DNA of 64,000 nt, taken from the NCBI GenBank assembly GCA_020636045.1, contig JACJYP010000001.1, forward strand, positions 413,501 to 477,500, in the 5' to 3' direction. Origin of the DNA: Lewinellaceae bacterium. GTDB taxonomy: Bacteria > Bacteroidota > Bacteroidia > Chitinophagales > Saprospiraceae. The translations under genes and the position numbers were made by a program. A model generated the notes under the pieces. The model was given only the letters and a program-made list of their open reading frames with translations. It made no database searches and was not told the origin of the DNA. Positions 28,469-37,290 of this stretch are shown in pieces (within the stretch, counting starts at the first letter, position 1; each line of letters starts with the position of its first letter).

Positions 28469-29686
28469 TTACTTTTCCAGCACTTCATCCACCGAGATCA
28501 TCTTTTTGTGTTCGGTGGGCCGGAAATTTTTATCCGGGTCTGCCATTTTAAACAAGCCCGTAAACTGCCGCCAGATAAACAGCGGAACCAGCCAAATGGC
28601 CTTCCAGACAGGCGGCGGCGCTTTTTCGAGACGCAGACACCACAGGATGTTGAAGATAAAGATCAGCATGGCCGCAACGACCGCTTCCGAACCGTGCGGA
28701 GAAATGGCGATACCGAGGATGCCCACGACGGCTCCGAGCCCGACCAGCATGAACATCGGCAGGGCGAAGGTGACCAGACCGAAATAAAGTTGGTTGAAAC
28801 TGGGCTTTGTCAGCCCTTTCCAGATCAGGTCCACTGCATTGGGAACGTTCTGGAAATATGAATACAGCCAGCGGCTGCGCTGTATTTCTACGGCTTTTCC
28901 GCTATCCACTTTTTCGTCGTACACGATCGCCTTTCGTGCATATGCGATCTTTTTATCGCGCCGAAGGACAAAATTCTGAAGGATCTTGTCTTCCTGAAGC
29001 ATTTTTTTACCCAGGTGTTGGCCCTCGGCTATCTCCGGACTGTGCAGGTATTCCAGATAAAGTTCGGCCTCGGTAGCCATGCCCGAGCCGCTGATCACAG
29101 CCGAGCAACCCAGCAAATGCGGCACGTAGCGCTCTGTATAATTTTTGTAGTGTTCGCCCAGACTGTCCAGTGCCGCGTAAGAGGAGTTGAGGTTTTTCGC
29201 CCGCCGCTGCCCCTGAATACAGCGATAATCGGCATTGGCGTATTTGTTGATCTCCTGCAGAAATTCCGGATGGGCAAGGTTATCGGCATCGAACACAACA
29301 ATGTAATCGTGCGGATGCCTAAAGTGTTGTGTGGCGTAAATGATGCTTTTGATCTTGAGTCGAAGCGGCGTTTCCGGCCGGAGCACGACGACCCGGTCGT
29401 CATAACCGCCAAAATCCGGCGCCAGACAATCGTCTGCCACCAGGTAGATCGTAAAATTGCTGTGTGTTTGGCGGAGCAGCGATTCTACCAGCGCCCGGGC
29501 GATATCGATGTTCCGGTATGCCGTGATCACACAGGCAAAATCGAAACTGCGCACCGGGAAGTAACGCTTGCCGAGTCTTTCTTTCCCGAATATTCGCGCG
29601 GCCAGCGCCGTAATAAAGGGGAAGGTCAGTTCTGCGACGAACAACTCGGCAACGATCACGTAAAAGGTATGCAGAACCTCCCTCAT
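28469..29686 (-). CDS. family-2 glycosyltransferase, processive type
   Basis: 405 residues. An N-terminal membrane segment is followed by the GT-A domain, with ACVITAYRN, IYLVADDC and the metal-binding IVVFDADNLAHPEFL. EIQRSRWLYSYF supplies the QxxRW motif that marks cellulose/hyaluronan synthase-like processive enzymes. Two to three hydrophobic C-terminal segments follow. It is probably the polymerase or a main chain-building enzyme of the locus. Its start overlaps the stop of the upstream glycosyltransferase by four bases. The donor sugar cannot be read from sequence. Confidence 0.9.
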   Translation of the reverse strand: MREVLHTFYVIVAELFVAELTFPFITALAARIFGKERLGKRYFPVRSFDFACVITAYRNIDIARALVESLLRQTHSNFTIYLVADDCLAPDFGGYDDRVVVLRPETPLRLKIKSIIYATQHFRHPHDYIVVFDADNLAHPEFLQEINKYANADYRCIQGQRRAKNLNSSYAALDSLGEHYKNYTERYVPHLLGCSAVISGSGMATEAELYLEYLHSPEIAEGQHLGKKMLQEDKILQNFVLRRDKKIAYARKAIVYDEKVDSGKAVEIQRSRWLYSYFQNVPNAVDLIWKGLTKPSFNQLYFGLVTFALPMFMLVGLGAVVGILGIAISPHGSEAVVAAMLIFIFNILWCLRLEKAPPPVWKAIWLVPLFIWRQFTGLFKMADPDKNFRPTEHKKMISVDEVLEK

Positions 29687-30663
29687 GTAGAATGCTGGTT
29701 AAAAATGTAACTGCCGCGGGCTTCACCGGGTGGCAAATCGGTGCGTTTGCGCTGCATTTCGAAGGCGTTGTTTTGGCCTGGAAAAATATTCCAGAAAACA
29801 CCCAGCAAAAAAGCATCCAAATTTGAGCGTTCGCCGCGGAAAAGGTACAACAAGCTGTTTTTGGGTACTGTGATCAGCATCAGGAAAATGATAAAAACGG
29901 CTAAGCGCCAGCCGTTGTAATTGCGGCGCATGAACAAAATCCTGTTGCGGTGGAGATAATAGGTCTTCAGAGCGCCGAGTTTGCCGGTGGCAAGGCTTTC
30001 CTTGTGGATGACGCGCGCGCGGGGTTCTACCCAAACGGAATATCCGGCGCGGCGCATCTGCGCGCACCAGTCGAGTTCTTCATAATACAGAAAAAAGGCT
30101 TCGCTCATCGGGCCTACGCGGTCGATCATTTCCCGCGACACCATCATGGCCGCGCCATGCGCATACGCCGTTTCCCCGGGTACAGCGTATTGCCCTTCGT
30201 CTGTTTCACCGTGGCCGGACACGCGGTTGCGCCCCGTCAGCGGATGCACGCGGGTCATGCCAGCGTACTGGATGCGCGCGGGTTCTCCCACTGCTGCCGG
30301 GTAGCAGATCAGGGGACTCGCGGCGCCGAGCCCGGGAACCTGATCGAAAAGCGATACAAGCCGCTCAATGCAGCCTTCCGTGAGTTCCGCGTCGTTGTTG
30401 AGAAAAAACAAAAAATCGCCGGTGGCAAGGCTGAGGCCCAGGCGGTTGCCGCCTGCAAAGCCGAGGTTTTTTTCGCTTCGGATATATTTCAGCCCCGGAA
30501 AACGACGCCGAAAATCACCCCCGGCATCATATCGGCTGCCGTTGTCCACCACGATCACTTCCACACGGCCGTATTCCTGCGCCCGAATGCTGTCGAGCAT
30601 TTCGCAGGTTGCTTCGGCCTGATTGTAGTTGACGCTGATGATGGAAACGAGCGGAGGGCGCAT
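29683..30663 (-). CDS. family-2 glycosyltransferase (rhamnosyltransferase-like)
   Basis: 326 residues. Canonical GT2 features: SIISVNYNQAEATCEMLDSI, VIVVDNGSRYD, NLGFAGGNRLGLSLATGDFLFFLNNDAEL with the DxD-like NDAE, and YYEELDWCAQMRRAGY, as in WbbL-type enzymes. A hydrophobic stretch near residues 250-270 may attach it to the membrane. It lies 15 bases after the initiating sugar transferase and overlaps the next glycosyltransferase by four bases, so it probably adds an early sugar to the lipid-linked unit. Confidence 0.9.
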   Translation of the reverse strand: MRPPLVSIISVNYNQAEATCEMLDSIRAQEYGRVEVIVVDNGSRYDAGGDFRRRFPGLKYIRSEKNLGFAGGNRLGLSLATGDFLFFLNNDAELTEGCIERLVSLFDQVPGLGAASPLICYPAAVGEPARIQYAGMTRVHPLTGRNRVSGHGETDEGQYAVPGETAYAHGAAMMVSREMIDRVGPMSEAFFLYYEELDWCAQMRRAGYSVWVEPRARVIHKESLATGKLGALKTYYLHRNRILFMRRNYNGWRLAVFIIFLMLITVPKNSLLYLFRGERSNLDAFLLGVFWNIFPGQNNAFEMQRKRTDLPPGEARGSYIFNQHST

Positions 30664-30678
30664 AATTTCGGATGGCGT

Positions 30679-31782
30679 TTAACATTCTCCTTGCTGAACG
30701 ACAGCCCTGAAGGTTCTGAGGATGATGATCAGGTCCGTCCAGATGCTGTAGTTGCGCGCATATTCGATATCGAGATCGATACGCTCTTCGGCGCTCATAT
30801 CCGGCTGGTCGCGTTTGCTCACCTGCCAAAGCCCGGTAATGCCGGCCGGTGCGAGAAAACGCGTGCTCCACTCGTCGCGGGTCAGCATTTCAGCCTCATA
30901 CACGGGCAGCGGGCGGTTACCTACGAGCGACATTTCCCCGCGCAGCACGTTGATCAGTTGCGGCAATTCGTCGATACTGTATTTCCGGATAAAACGCCCT
31001 ACGCGTGTGATCCGCGGATCATGTGCAAATTTGACAAAAACGGCGCTGTCTCCGGCCATTCCATATACGTTGAGATGCTGCAATTCCGCCAGGTAGCGGT
31101 CGGCATCCTGGTACATGGAGCGGAATTTTAAAAATTCGAACACCCGGTAATCGGCGCCTACACGCTTCGATTGATAAAAAACCGGCCCCTTCGATTCCAT
31201 TGCGATCGCAATGGCCACCGGCAACCAGATAAACGAAGAAAGCAGGATGCCCGTCAGGGCGCCGGCGATATCGAACACCCGCTTCATGAACGGAATGCGG
31301 TACCTGAAGTCTTCCCGCTCCAGTTTTCCGGCCAATTCCAGCAATGTCGGCTTGTACTGGTTCAAAAAATCGAGCCTCGCTTCGAGGCGGTTCCACAACA
31401 CCGGCATCGTGTAGCAATCATCGACGCCGTGTTGCAGCAGCACTGCCGCGTCGATATCTTCTCCTTCGCCGGCAAAGACGAGCAGGGGCACATAGCGGAG
31501 ATCGGTGTGCGCCCGCAGGTACGCAGCCAGTTCAAGCCGGTTTTCTTCGAGCCATTGGTGCCGGCAAAAAACGGCGTACGGCAAATGGTAGGTAGAAAGA
31601 TCGCAAACCCGCGCTTCCAGCCAGTTGAGGGCATCTTCAGCGGTATTCACGATATCGTAGTGATAGGTATGATCCCGGTAGGGGAACTCCCGGATATTCA
31701 CATCGAAGCAGGGGTCAAATCCTATAAAAAGCAGTTCGCGGGTATCCAGGGAAGGCGCAGACAGGTAACGATCGGATTTCAT
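30679..31782 (-). CDS. initiating sugar-phosphate transferase with N-terminal pseudo-receiver domain
   Basis: 367 residues. Residues about 165-367 are the polyprenyl-phosphate glycosyl-1-phosphate transferase (WcaJ/PglC) core: KRVFDIAGALTGILL, GPVFYQSKRVGADYRVFEFLKFRSM, RITRVGRFIRKYSIDELPQL, NVLRGEMSLVGNRPLP and GITGLWQVSKR. It starts repeat-unit assembly on undecaprenyl phosphate. Residues about 15-140 are not the usual membrane or CoA-binding N-terminus but resemble a CheY receiver: final blocks VPLLVFAGEGEDIDAAV and HGVDDCYTMPVLWNRLEARL align with receiver strands 4-5. The phospho-acceptor Asp is replaced by Arg74 (PYAVFCR), and the conserved Lys by Met126. It follows a genuine receiver gene by 64 bases. 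Confidence 0.9.
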   Translation of the reverse strand: MKSDRYLSAPSLDTRELLFIGFDPCFDVNIREFPYRDHTYHYDIVNTAEDALNWLEARVCDLSTYHLPYAVFCRHQWLEENRLELAAYLRAHTDLRYVPLLVFAGEGEDIDAAVLLQHGVDDCYTMPVLWNRLEARLDFLNQYKPTLLELAGKLEREDFRYRIPFMKRVFDIAGALTGILLSSFIWLPVAIAIAMESKGPVFYQSKRVGADYRVFEFLKFRSMYQDADRYLAELQHLNVYGMAGDSAVFVKFAHDPRITRVGRFIRKYSIDELPQLINVLRGEMSLVGNRPLPVYEAEMLTRDEWSTRFLAPAGITGLWQVSKRDQPDMSAEERIDLDIEYARNYSIWTDLIIILRTFRAVVQQGEC

Positions 31783-31846
31783 AAATGACTGAAAAGTATT
31801 TGCCTGTCGACCCTGTGGGGAGTCGCCGGCTCAGAATAAAATAAGA

Positions 31847-32212
31847 TTAACCGGCCAGTTGCAACAGCCGGTCCTGAAGTTCGGTAGGGCTGAACGGTTT
31901 CCGCAAATACGCGCGGGCGCCGAGTTGTTTGATCCTTTTTTCTTCCTCATCATCCTCTCTGCCGCTGATCACCACTACGGGGATATCGGCATAAAGGCCG
32001 CTGCAACGCAGGTTGTCGAGCAGTTCGGCGCCGTTCAGCGCCGGCATCGACATGTCGGTAACAATGACGTCGGGGAGTTGGCCCTTGCCAAGCCAGCTCA
32101 TGGCGTCGAGGCCGTTCTTTGCGCCGACGACCTCAAACTGCCGGGACAAAAATGCGCCCATAAGATAGCGAAGACTATCGTGGTCTTCCACAATCAGGAT
32201 TTTTCGTTTCAT
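31847..32212 (-). CDS. stand-alone response-regulator receiver protein
   Basis: 121 residues, a single CheY-like domain with no output domain. It has the acidic pair Glu9-Asp10 in ILIVEDHDS, phospho-acceptor Asp53 in DVIVTDMSMPALNG, a Ser in VVVISG, and the conserved Lys in AYLRKPFSP. The start at 32212 gives the normal short N-terminus; a longer frame to 32266 is rejected. It is the first gene of the polysaccharide operon. With no DNA-binding domain, it probably acts by protein contact, most simply on the pseudo-receiver of the sugar transferase encoded next. No partner kinase is adjacent. Confidence 0.93.
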   Translation of the reverse strand: MKRKILIVEDHDSLRYLMGAFLSRQFEVVGAKNGLDAMSWLGKGQLPDVIVTDMSMPALNGAELLDNLRCSGLYADIPVVVISGREDDEEEKRIKQLGARAYLRKPFSPTELQDRLLQLAG

Positions 32213-32249
32213 GACTCGAGACGGGTCGATTCGATGGATGATCGCATGA

Positions 32250-32277
32250 AAAGCCGGATAAAACACAATCCGGCTTT
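32250..32277 (-). promoter_or_regulatory. leader hairpin upstream of the polysaccharide operon
   Basis: AAAGCCGGAT and ATCCGGCTTT pair over 10 bases around an 8-base loop, 38 bases before the receiver gene start. On the operon strand the hairpin is followed by TTTTC, so it looks like a weak terminator inside the leader. A premature-termination (attenuation) control point is possible. Confidence 0.4.
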
Positions 32278-32883
32278 GGATCGGTCAAATCATTCGGTCA
32301 TGAATTCGGAGAGCATAATTTGATGCTAAAAAAGGCGTGTGAAGGGCACCTGGCAGTGCCAGGCAACCGACGAACAATGCACTTTAGCGGCAAATTAGAC
32401 TGCCTGAATCTGGAACTTGTGATTTGATCGTTCCTGTAGGGGAGAGAAGGCTATGGGGCGATTAAAAGCGGACATATGCGCATATACCTGCATAAGCAGT
32501 ATGCGTATTTGGATTATTCTTGCCGCGCCATATACGGTCGGGCAAATGATCGTTCAGATGTCCGGCAATCGCCGGGCTTTGCAAGAGCGAAACAAACTTT
32601 ACAAAGATGGTGCCGTCATATCTTAAAGGCGCAGGGGGTAGAGCGTTAATGTTTTTAACCATAAGTCATTGATTTATAATAATATAATTTCATAAGTGGC
32701 CTAAACAGATAATAGTCAGTCGCTTTTGCATAGTCATTGCCGGCCATGGGAAAACATACGTACTGCGTATCGGGTAAAAAAGAAGGGAAAATTGTCAGTC
32801 ATGGCGAAATATTATTTTTCCATTACGCCGGCCGAAGTTGCGGTCTTCAGGACTTTCGGGCTTTATAAGTTTGTTGCGCTGGC
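32278..32883. other. non-coding gap between the divergent polysaccharide transcription units
   Basis: About 600 bases with no convincing gene. The short open frames here lack family features, and those at the right end overlap the glycosyltransferase promoter. It holds a perfect 15-bp palindrome at 32349-32363 (CCTGGCA-G-TGCCAGG) and an A+T-rich stretch near 32650-32700. No exact TAnnTTTG was found on the minus strand for the operon. The size and palindrome suggest a regulatory region for both directions. Confidence 0.45.
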
Positions 32884-32891
32884 TATTTTTG
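32884..32891 (+). promoter_or_regulatory. -7 element (TATTTTTG) at the glycosyltransferase start
   Basis: Exact TAnnTTTG match ending 13 bases before the ATG at 32905, which would leave a very short leader. No -33 box was found at standard spacing. Confidence 0.4.
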
Positions 32892-32904
32892 CCACCCGTT
32901 CGAT

Positions 32905-34098
32905 ATGAGTACTCAAAGCCTGATCGCCGTTTTTTGGGCAGGGTTGTGCCTGGTTGCCTATGCCTACATAGGGTATGGAATTGTGCTTTGGTTGCTCGTG
33001 CGGGTGAAGCGGGTCTTTTCAAAGCGGGATAACGCGAGTGCCGAAGCCTTTTTGCCAGATGTGGCATTCGTCGTGTGCGCCTATAATGAGGAAGACTGGA
33101 TGGCGCAAAAGATCGCCAATTCACTGGCACTGGACTACCCGCCCGGGCACATCCGTTTTTTGTTCGTGACCGACGGTTCCGACGACCGGACGCCGGAGAT
33201 CGTGCGGACGTACCCTTATCCGCCGCATACCAACTGGCTGTTGCTGCACGAACCCGAGCGCCGCGGCAAGATCGCCGCCTTTCAGCGCGCCATGCAATTC
33301 GCCGATACTCCTTTCGTGATCAGCACAGACGCCAATACGCTGGTGAATACCGATGCTGCCAGGAACCTCATGCGACACTTCGCCGATCCGGAGATCGGGG
33401 CGGTAGCCGGAGAAAAACGCATCAGGATGGGCGACAAGGCGGATGCCGGCAGTGCCGGAGAAGGTATTTACTGGAAATACGAAAGCCTGCTGAAGAAATG
33501 GGATGCCGAACTTTGGTCGGTCGTGGGGGCTGCCGGCGAGTTGTTCGCATTCAGAACAAAGGCCTACGAACCCGTGCCTAACGATACGATCGTGGAAGAT
33601 TTCTACCTGACCATGCGCATCGCGCAAAAGGGATACCGCGTACAGTACGAGCCCGAAGCCTATGCCGTAGAAAATGCTTCGGCTTCCGTTGCCGAGGAGA
33701 TGAAGCGAAAAATACGCATCGCGGCGGGCGGCCTGCAGGCCGTGGTCAGGCTGGCGCCGCTGCTGAATGTTTTCAGATACGGCGTGCTGAGTTTCCAGTA
33801 TATCTCGCATCGGGTGTTGCGATGGACGGCAGCGCCGCTGTTGTTGCCGCTGTTGCTGGCGCTGAATGCCGTCCTGGCAGTTCGCGTAGGCGGGGTCTAT
33901 CAGCTGATACTCTTGATGCAACTCGCCTTTTACGCCGCGGCCCTTGCGGGTTTTTTACTCGAACGCCGGAAAATGAAAATCAAGGCCTTCTTCGTGCCCT
34001 ACTATTTTTGCCTGATGAATTATTCCATGTACGCCGGGTTCTTCCGGCTGATGCGCGGAAAACAATCGGTGCTTTGGGAAAGGGCAAGGCGCTCGTAA
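32905..34098 (+). CDS. family-2 glycosyltransferase, membrane-bound (hyaluronan/cellulose synthase-like)
   Basis: 397 residues. An N-terminal membrane helix is followed by the GT-A domain: VAFVVCAYNEEDWMAQKI, FLFVTDGSDDRT, RRGKIAAFQRAM, the DxD-like ISTDANTLVN, and DTIVEDFYLTMRI with the catalytic-base ED pair. KRKIRIAAGGLQ replaces the classic QxxRW block, as in many chain-extending GT2 enzymes. Three C-terminal membrane segments follow. It is transcribed away from the eight-gene polysaccharide operon across a shared regulatory gap, and probably contributes to the same polymer. Acceptor and donor are unknown. Confidence 0.9.
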   Translation: MSTQSLIAVFWAGLCLVAYAYIGYGIVLWLLVRVKRVFSKRDNASAEAFLPDVAFVVCAYNEEDWMAQKIANSLALDYPPGHIRFLFVTDGSDDRTPEIVRTYPYPPHTNWLLLHEPERRGKIAAFQRAMQFADTPFVISTDANTLVNTDAARNLMRHFADPEIGAVAGEKRIRMGDKADAGSAGEGIYWKYESLLKKWDAELWSVVGAAGELFAFRTKAYEPVPNDTIVEDFYLTMRIAQKGYRVQYEPEAYAVENASASVAEEMKRKIRIAAGGLQAVVRLAPLLNVFRYGVLSFQYISHRVLRWTAAPLLLPLLLALNAVLAVRVGGVYQLILLMQLAFYAAALAGFLLERRKMKIKAFFVPYYFCLMNYSMYAGFFRLMRGKQSVLWERARRS

Positions 34099-34183
34099 CG
34101 CTGCGCGCTGCTACGGAAAAAGAATGTCTGCAGGGTTTCGTCTATTATTTTTTGCCGTTTGCCGGTGGTAAAATGATTTTTGA

Positions 34184-34211
34184 GACGGTAGACGGTGGAC
34201 GGTGGACGGTA
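34184..34211. repeat. four tandem 7-bp units (GACGGTR)
   Basis: GACGGTA, GACGGTG, GACGGTG, GACGGTA in direct succession in the gap before the outer-membrane barrel gene. About 70 bases downstream (34279-34323) is a second simple-sequence stretch rich in ACTGC/CTACTGC. No gene is seen in this 261-base gap. Confidence 0.6.
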
Positions 34212-34359
34212 ATAAAGGAATTAGGGCAGATCAGGAAATGGATACCTTTTTGTGCAGTAATCTGCGTCAGTATTAACACTGCCTACTGCAACTGCTACTG
34301 CTGCCAAGTACCAACTGCCTGCCGGGTACGGATTAAACACAAAACTTCGCGCTTCGACC

Positions 34360-36771
34360 ATGAACAAAATCTTACTCCTGTCCTGTTTTTTGTTTTACTC
34401 TTTTGCCACTCTCCATGCCCAGATCACGGTTACCGGAACCGTGACAGATGAAAACAGCCAGCCGGTGCCCTTCGCCACCGTGACCCTGCTCGCAGCGCGC
34501 GATTCACAACTGGTGAAAGGCGCATTGAGCGATCAAAACGGCGCCTATTCGATCACAGGGCTTGAAGCGGGTGAATACCGGCTTTCGGCGACGATGCTGG
34601 GCTACGAGACCGCGTATTCAGAGCCGTTCACCGTTTTGCCGGACAGCAAAAGTGTCAGCGCCGACCTGAAACTTTACCCCGCCGATAACATGCTGAACGA
34701 GGCCGTAGTGGTGGCAAAGCGCCCGCTGTTCGAGCAAAAGGCCGACCGCCTTATCATGAACGTCGACAACAGCCCCGTGGCAGCGGGCGGCACGGCGCTG
34801 GAGATACTGCAAAAAATGCCGGGTGTGCTGGTCATCCAGGATCGCGTCACCCTCGCGGGCAACCAGGGCGTACAGATATGGATCGACGGGAAGCCCTCGC
34901 AGTACGCGGATATGAACGCCGTTTTGCGCGACATGCCCGGCGACCAGATCGACCGCATCGAACTGATCACGCAGCCGGGCGCCCGGTACGATGCGGCAGG
35001 CGGCGCGATCATCAACATCATACTGAAGCGCAATGCAAACCTGGGATTTACAGGCACGGCGGCGCTCACTGCCGGAGGCAGCGTATACGACCAGTCGGAA
35101 GTCGGCTCCGACGACCGCACGTACTACCGGCTGAACCCCTCACTGTCGCTCAACTACCGCAAAAACAAATGGAACCTGTTCGGCTCGTACAGTTACCTGC
35201 ACCGAACCTATTTTTCCGTGATAAAAATCGAACGGTTCATCGCCGATGAAGTGTACCTGCAATCCAATTACGACCCTTCGTTCTGGGACATCCACCACTA
35301 CCGCATGGGGGCCGACTTTTTTGCAACAAAAAAGACTACCGTCGGCGTTTTGTTCCGCGGTTTTTCGCGTACGGGCGAGAGTGAGGCCTTCAACCTGACC
35401 AATGTGTACAACCAGGACCAGAGCCAGCAGACGGGTTCTTTTATCACCCAAAACCTGACGACGAACGACAGAAGCAATTTTTTGGGCAACCTCAACCTGA
35501 AACACGAATTCGACGCCGAAACGGGCCATACCCTGAATGTCGATTTTGATTACAGCCGGTACGATATCAGCAGCGTCAGCCTGCTCAATATCTTTCAAAA
35601 TACGCCCGGCAGCCCCGAATCGCGCTCGTCGCAGAACCTGAACCAGCCGATCGACTTTTACGTCGGTCAGGCAGATTACGTGCTCCCCCTGGATTCTACT
35701 TTCAAGGCGGAGACGGGTATCAAGTCGAGTTTCGCCACGATCGACAACGATCTGAAATTTCTGAGGGGCCAGACGATCGATCCCGACCAGTCCAATGCTT
35801 TTCTCTACAAGGAAAATATCAATGCGGCCTACATCAACCTGTCGAAAAAACTGGACCGTTTCGATTTCAACGCCGGCCTGCGTGCCGAGCAAACGGTCGT
35901 AACGGGCGAAACCATGGGAGAAAAAGTGCTCGACCGCAACTATCTGCAGTGGTTTCCCAGCGTCAGCGCGTTGTACCATTTCGACGAGCATTTCGGCCTG
36001 CAGGGCGCTTACAGCCGCCGGATCAACCGCCCGGGCTTCCAGCAGCAGAATCCCTTTGCCTTTTTTATCGATTCGCTCACCTACACACAAGGCAATCCGC
36101 AACTGCGGCCTGAGATCGGCAACAACGCCCAGATCACGCTCAGTTACGACAACCAGCCTTTTATCAGGATCTCCTACGGCAAAACATCGGACGTGATCAT
36201 TGAAAATGCGCCGCGTCTGGAAGGCACCCGGACCTTCACCACCGCTGCCAACCTCGCCGAATATCAGCGCTGGGCATTCGAACTGAACTTCCCGATCAAA
36301 TACAAAAAACTGATCGACGGCTTCGGTGGCAACCAGTTCATTTACAATTCCTATGATGCGGAATATCTGGAGCAGCGGTACAACAGGAGCAAATGGAACT
36401 GGCTGGCCTACGGTCAGATCAACGTGAATTTGCCCGCCGACTTCAAAATGGAGTTCGGGGGCTGGTACATGACCAGATTTCTCGAAGAGTTTTTCGAGAT
36501 CAAGGCGCTCGGCGGCCTGAATTTCGGCATTTCCAAAACGTTCTGGGACAAACGCGGACGCCTGTCGCTGTCCGTCAACGACATCCTGTACACCCAGAAT
36601 TCGAACGTGCGCATCGACTATGCCGACGTGCTGGTCAATTTCTTCCAGCGCCAGGATTCTCGCAACGCGCGCCTTACGTTCAGTTACCGGTTCGGCAATA
36701 CGGAACTCAAAAATGCGCGGCGGCGCAGCACGGGTTCGGAGGATGAAAGTTCGAGGGTGAAGGTGGACTGA
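34360..36771 (+). CDS. outer-membrane beta-barrel protein (TonB-receptor-like, carboxypeptidase-regulatory domain)
   Basis: 803 residues. A signal peptide (cleavage near ATLHAQ) precedes a carboxypeptidase D regulatory-like domain (VTGTVTDENSQPVPFATVTLL ... GEYRLSATMLGYE). A plug-like region follows (LEILQKMPGVLVIQDRVTLAG, QIDRIELITQPGARYDAAGGAIINIILKR), then a barrel of the OMP_b-brl_3 type. The plug resembles TonB-dependent receptors, but no TonB box was recognised. Ends in a charged tail. It converges on dps six bases away. The ligand is unknown; no SusD-like partner is adjacent. Confidence 0.9.
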   Translation: MNKILLLSCFLFYSFATLHAQITVTGTVTDENSQPVPFATVTLLAARDSQLVKGALSDQNGAYSITGLEAGEYRLSATMLGYETAYSEPFTVLPDSKSVSADLKLYPADNMLNEAVVVAKRPLFEQKADRLIMNVDNSPVAAGGTALEILQKMPGVLVIQDRVTLAGNQGVQIWIDGKPSQYADMNAVLRDMPGDQIDRIELITQPGARYDAAGGAIINIILKRNANLGFTGTAALTAGGSVYDQSEVGSDDRTYYRLNPSLSLNYRKNKWNLFGSYSYLHRTYFSVIKIERFIADEVYLQSNYDPSFWDIHHYRMGADFFATKKTTVGVLFRGFSRTGESEAFNLTNVYNQDQSQQTGSFITQNLTTNDRSNFLGNLNLKHEFDAETGHTLNVDFDYSRYDISSVSLLNIFQNTPGSPESRSSQNLNQPIDFYVGQADYVLPLDSTFKAETGIKSSFATIDNDLKFLRGQTIDPDQSNAFLYKENINAAYINLSKKLDRFDFNAGLRAEQTVVTGETMGEKVLDRNYLQWFPSVSALYHFDEHFGLQGAYSRRINRPGFQQQNPFAFFIDSLTYTQGNPQLRPEIGNNAQITLSYDNQPFIRISYGKTSDVIIENAPRLEGTRTFTTAANLAEYQRWAFELNFPIKYKKLIDGFGGNQFIYNSYDAEYLEQRYNRSKWNWLAYGQINVNLPADFKMEFGGWYMTRFLEEFFEIKALGGLNFGISKTFWDKRGRLSLSVNDILYTQNSNVRIDYADVLVNFFQRQDSRNARLTFSYRFGNTELKNARRRSTGSEDESSRVKVD

Positions 36772-36777
36772 TGCCTT

Positions 36778-37254
36778 TTATCCCTGCAGATGCGAGCGCA
36801 GCATCCAGGCCATTTTTTCGTGGCGTTCCATCAGCCCGGTAAGAAAATCGCTGGTGCCGAGGTCTTTGTATTCCTCTGCCGTTTTGGTGATGTCGGCCCT
36901 CAGCACGCGGACGATCGTTTCGTGATCGTCGAGCAATGTGCGAATGATGGCGTCGTGTTTTCCAAAATCGGCTTTTCCCTCCACCAGCCGGGTCAGCCCC
37001 TGGTAGTCGCTGAGGGTGGCTGCTGCAAAATGCCCCAGCATGCGCACGCGCTCGGCCACTTCGTCGATCACTTCGTCCAGCGCCTCGTATTGCTCTTCAA
37101 AAAAACGGTGCAGTTCGGAAAAATGGGGGCCGGTAATATTCCAGTGCGCATTGCGGGTTTTTACGTACAGCAAAAATTCGTCGGCCAGCAGCATGTTCAG
37201 CAAACTGGCTACTGACTTTCGATGATCGTCGGAGATGCCTATGTTGGTATTCAT
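36778..37254 (-). CDS. dps: Dps-family DNA-protecting ferritin-like protein
   Basis: 158 residues, normal length. Dps forms a dodecamer that oxidises and stores iron and can coat DNA under stress. The ferroxidase ligands have the canonical spacing: His37 in NAHWNITGPHF, His49, Asp64 and Glu68 in the HRFFEEQYEALDEVIDEVAERV helix. The N-terminal tail is short with few basic residues, so direct DNA binding may be weak. Its upstream region is taken up by a 12-unit 21-bp tandem repeat starting 37 bases before the ATG, so the promoter must lie in or beyond that array. Confidence 0.95.
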   Translation of the reverse strand: MNTNIGISDDHRKSVASLLNMLLADEFLLYVKTRNAHWNITGPHFSELHRFFEEQYEALDEVIDEVAERVRMLGHFAAATLSDYQGLTRLVEGKADFGKHDAIIRTLLDDHETIVRVLRADITKTAEEYKDLGTSDFLTGLMERHEKMAWMLRSHLQG

Positions 37255-37290
37255 ATAAAAACGGTCTTTAGTACTGTGAGTGTTGGATAT

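Noticed and set aside
32726..32908. A 60-codon frame before the glycosyltransferase
   Set aside because: It runs over the -7 element and into the glycosyltransferase start in another frame; no motif.
34279..34323. ACTGC-rich stretch as a regulatory site
   Set aside because: Low-complexity sequence with irregular spacing; no evidence beyond composition.
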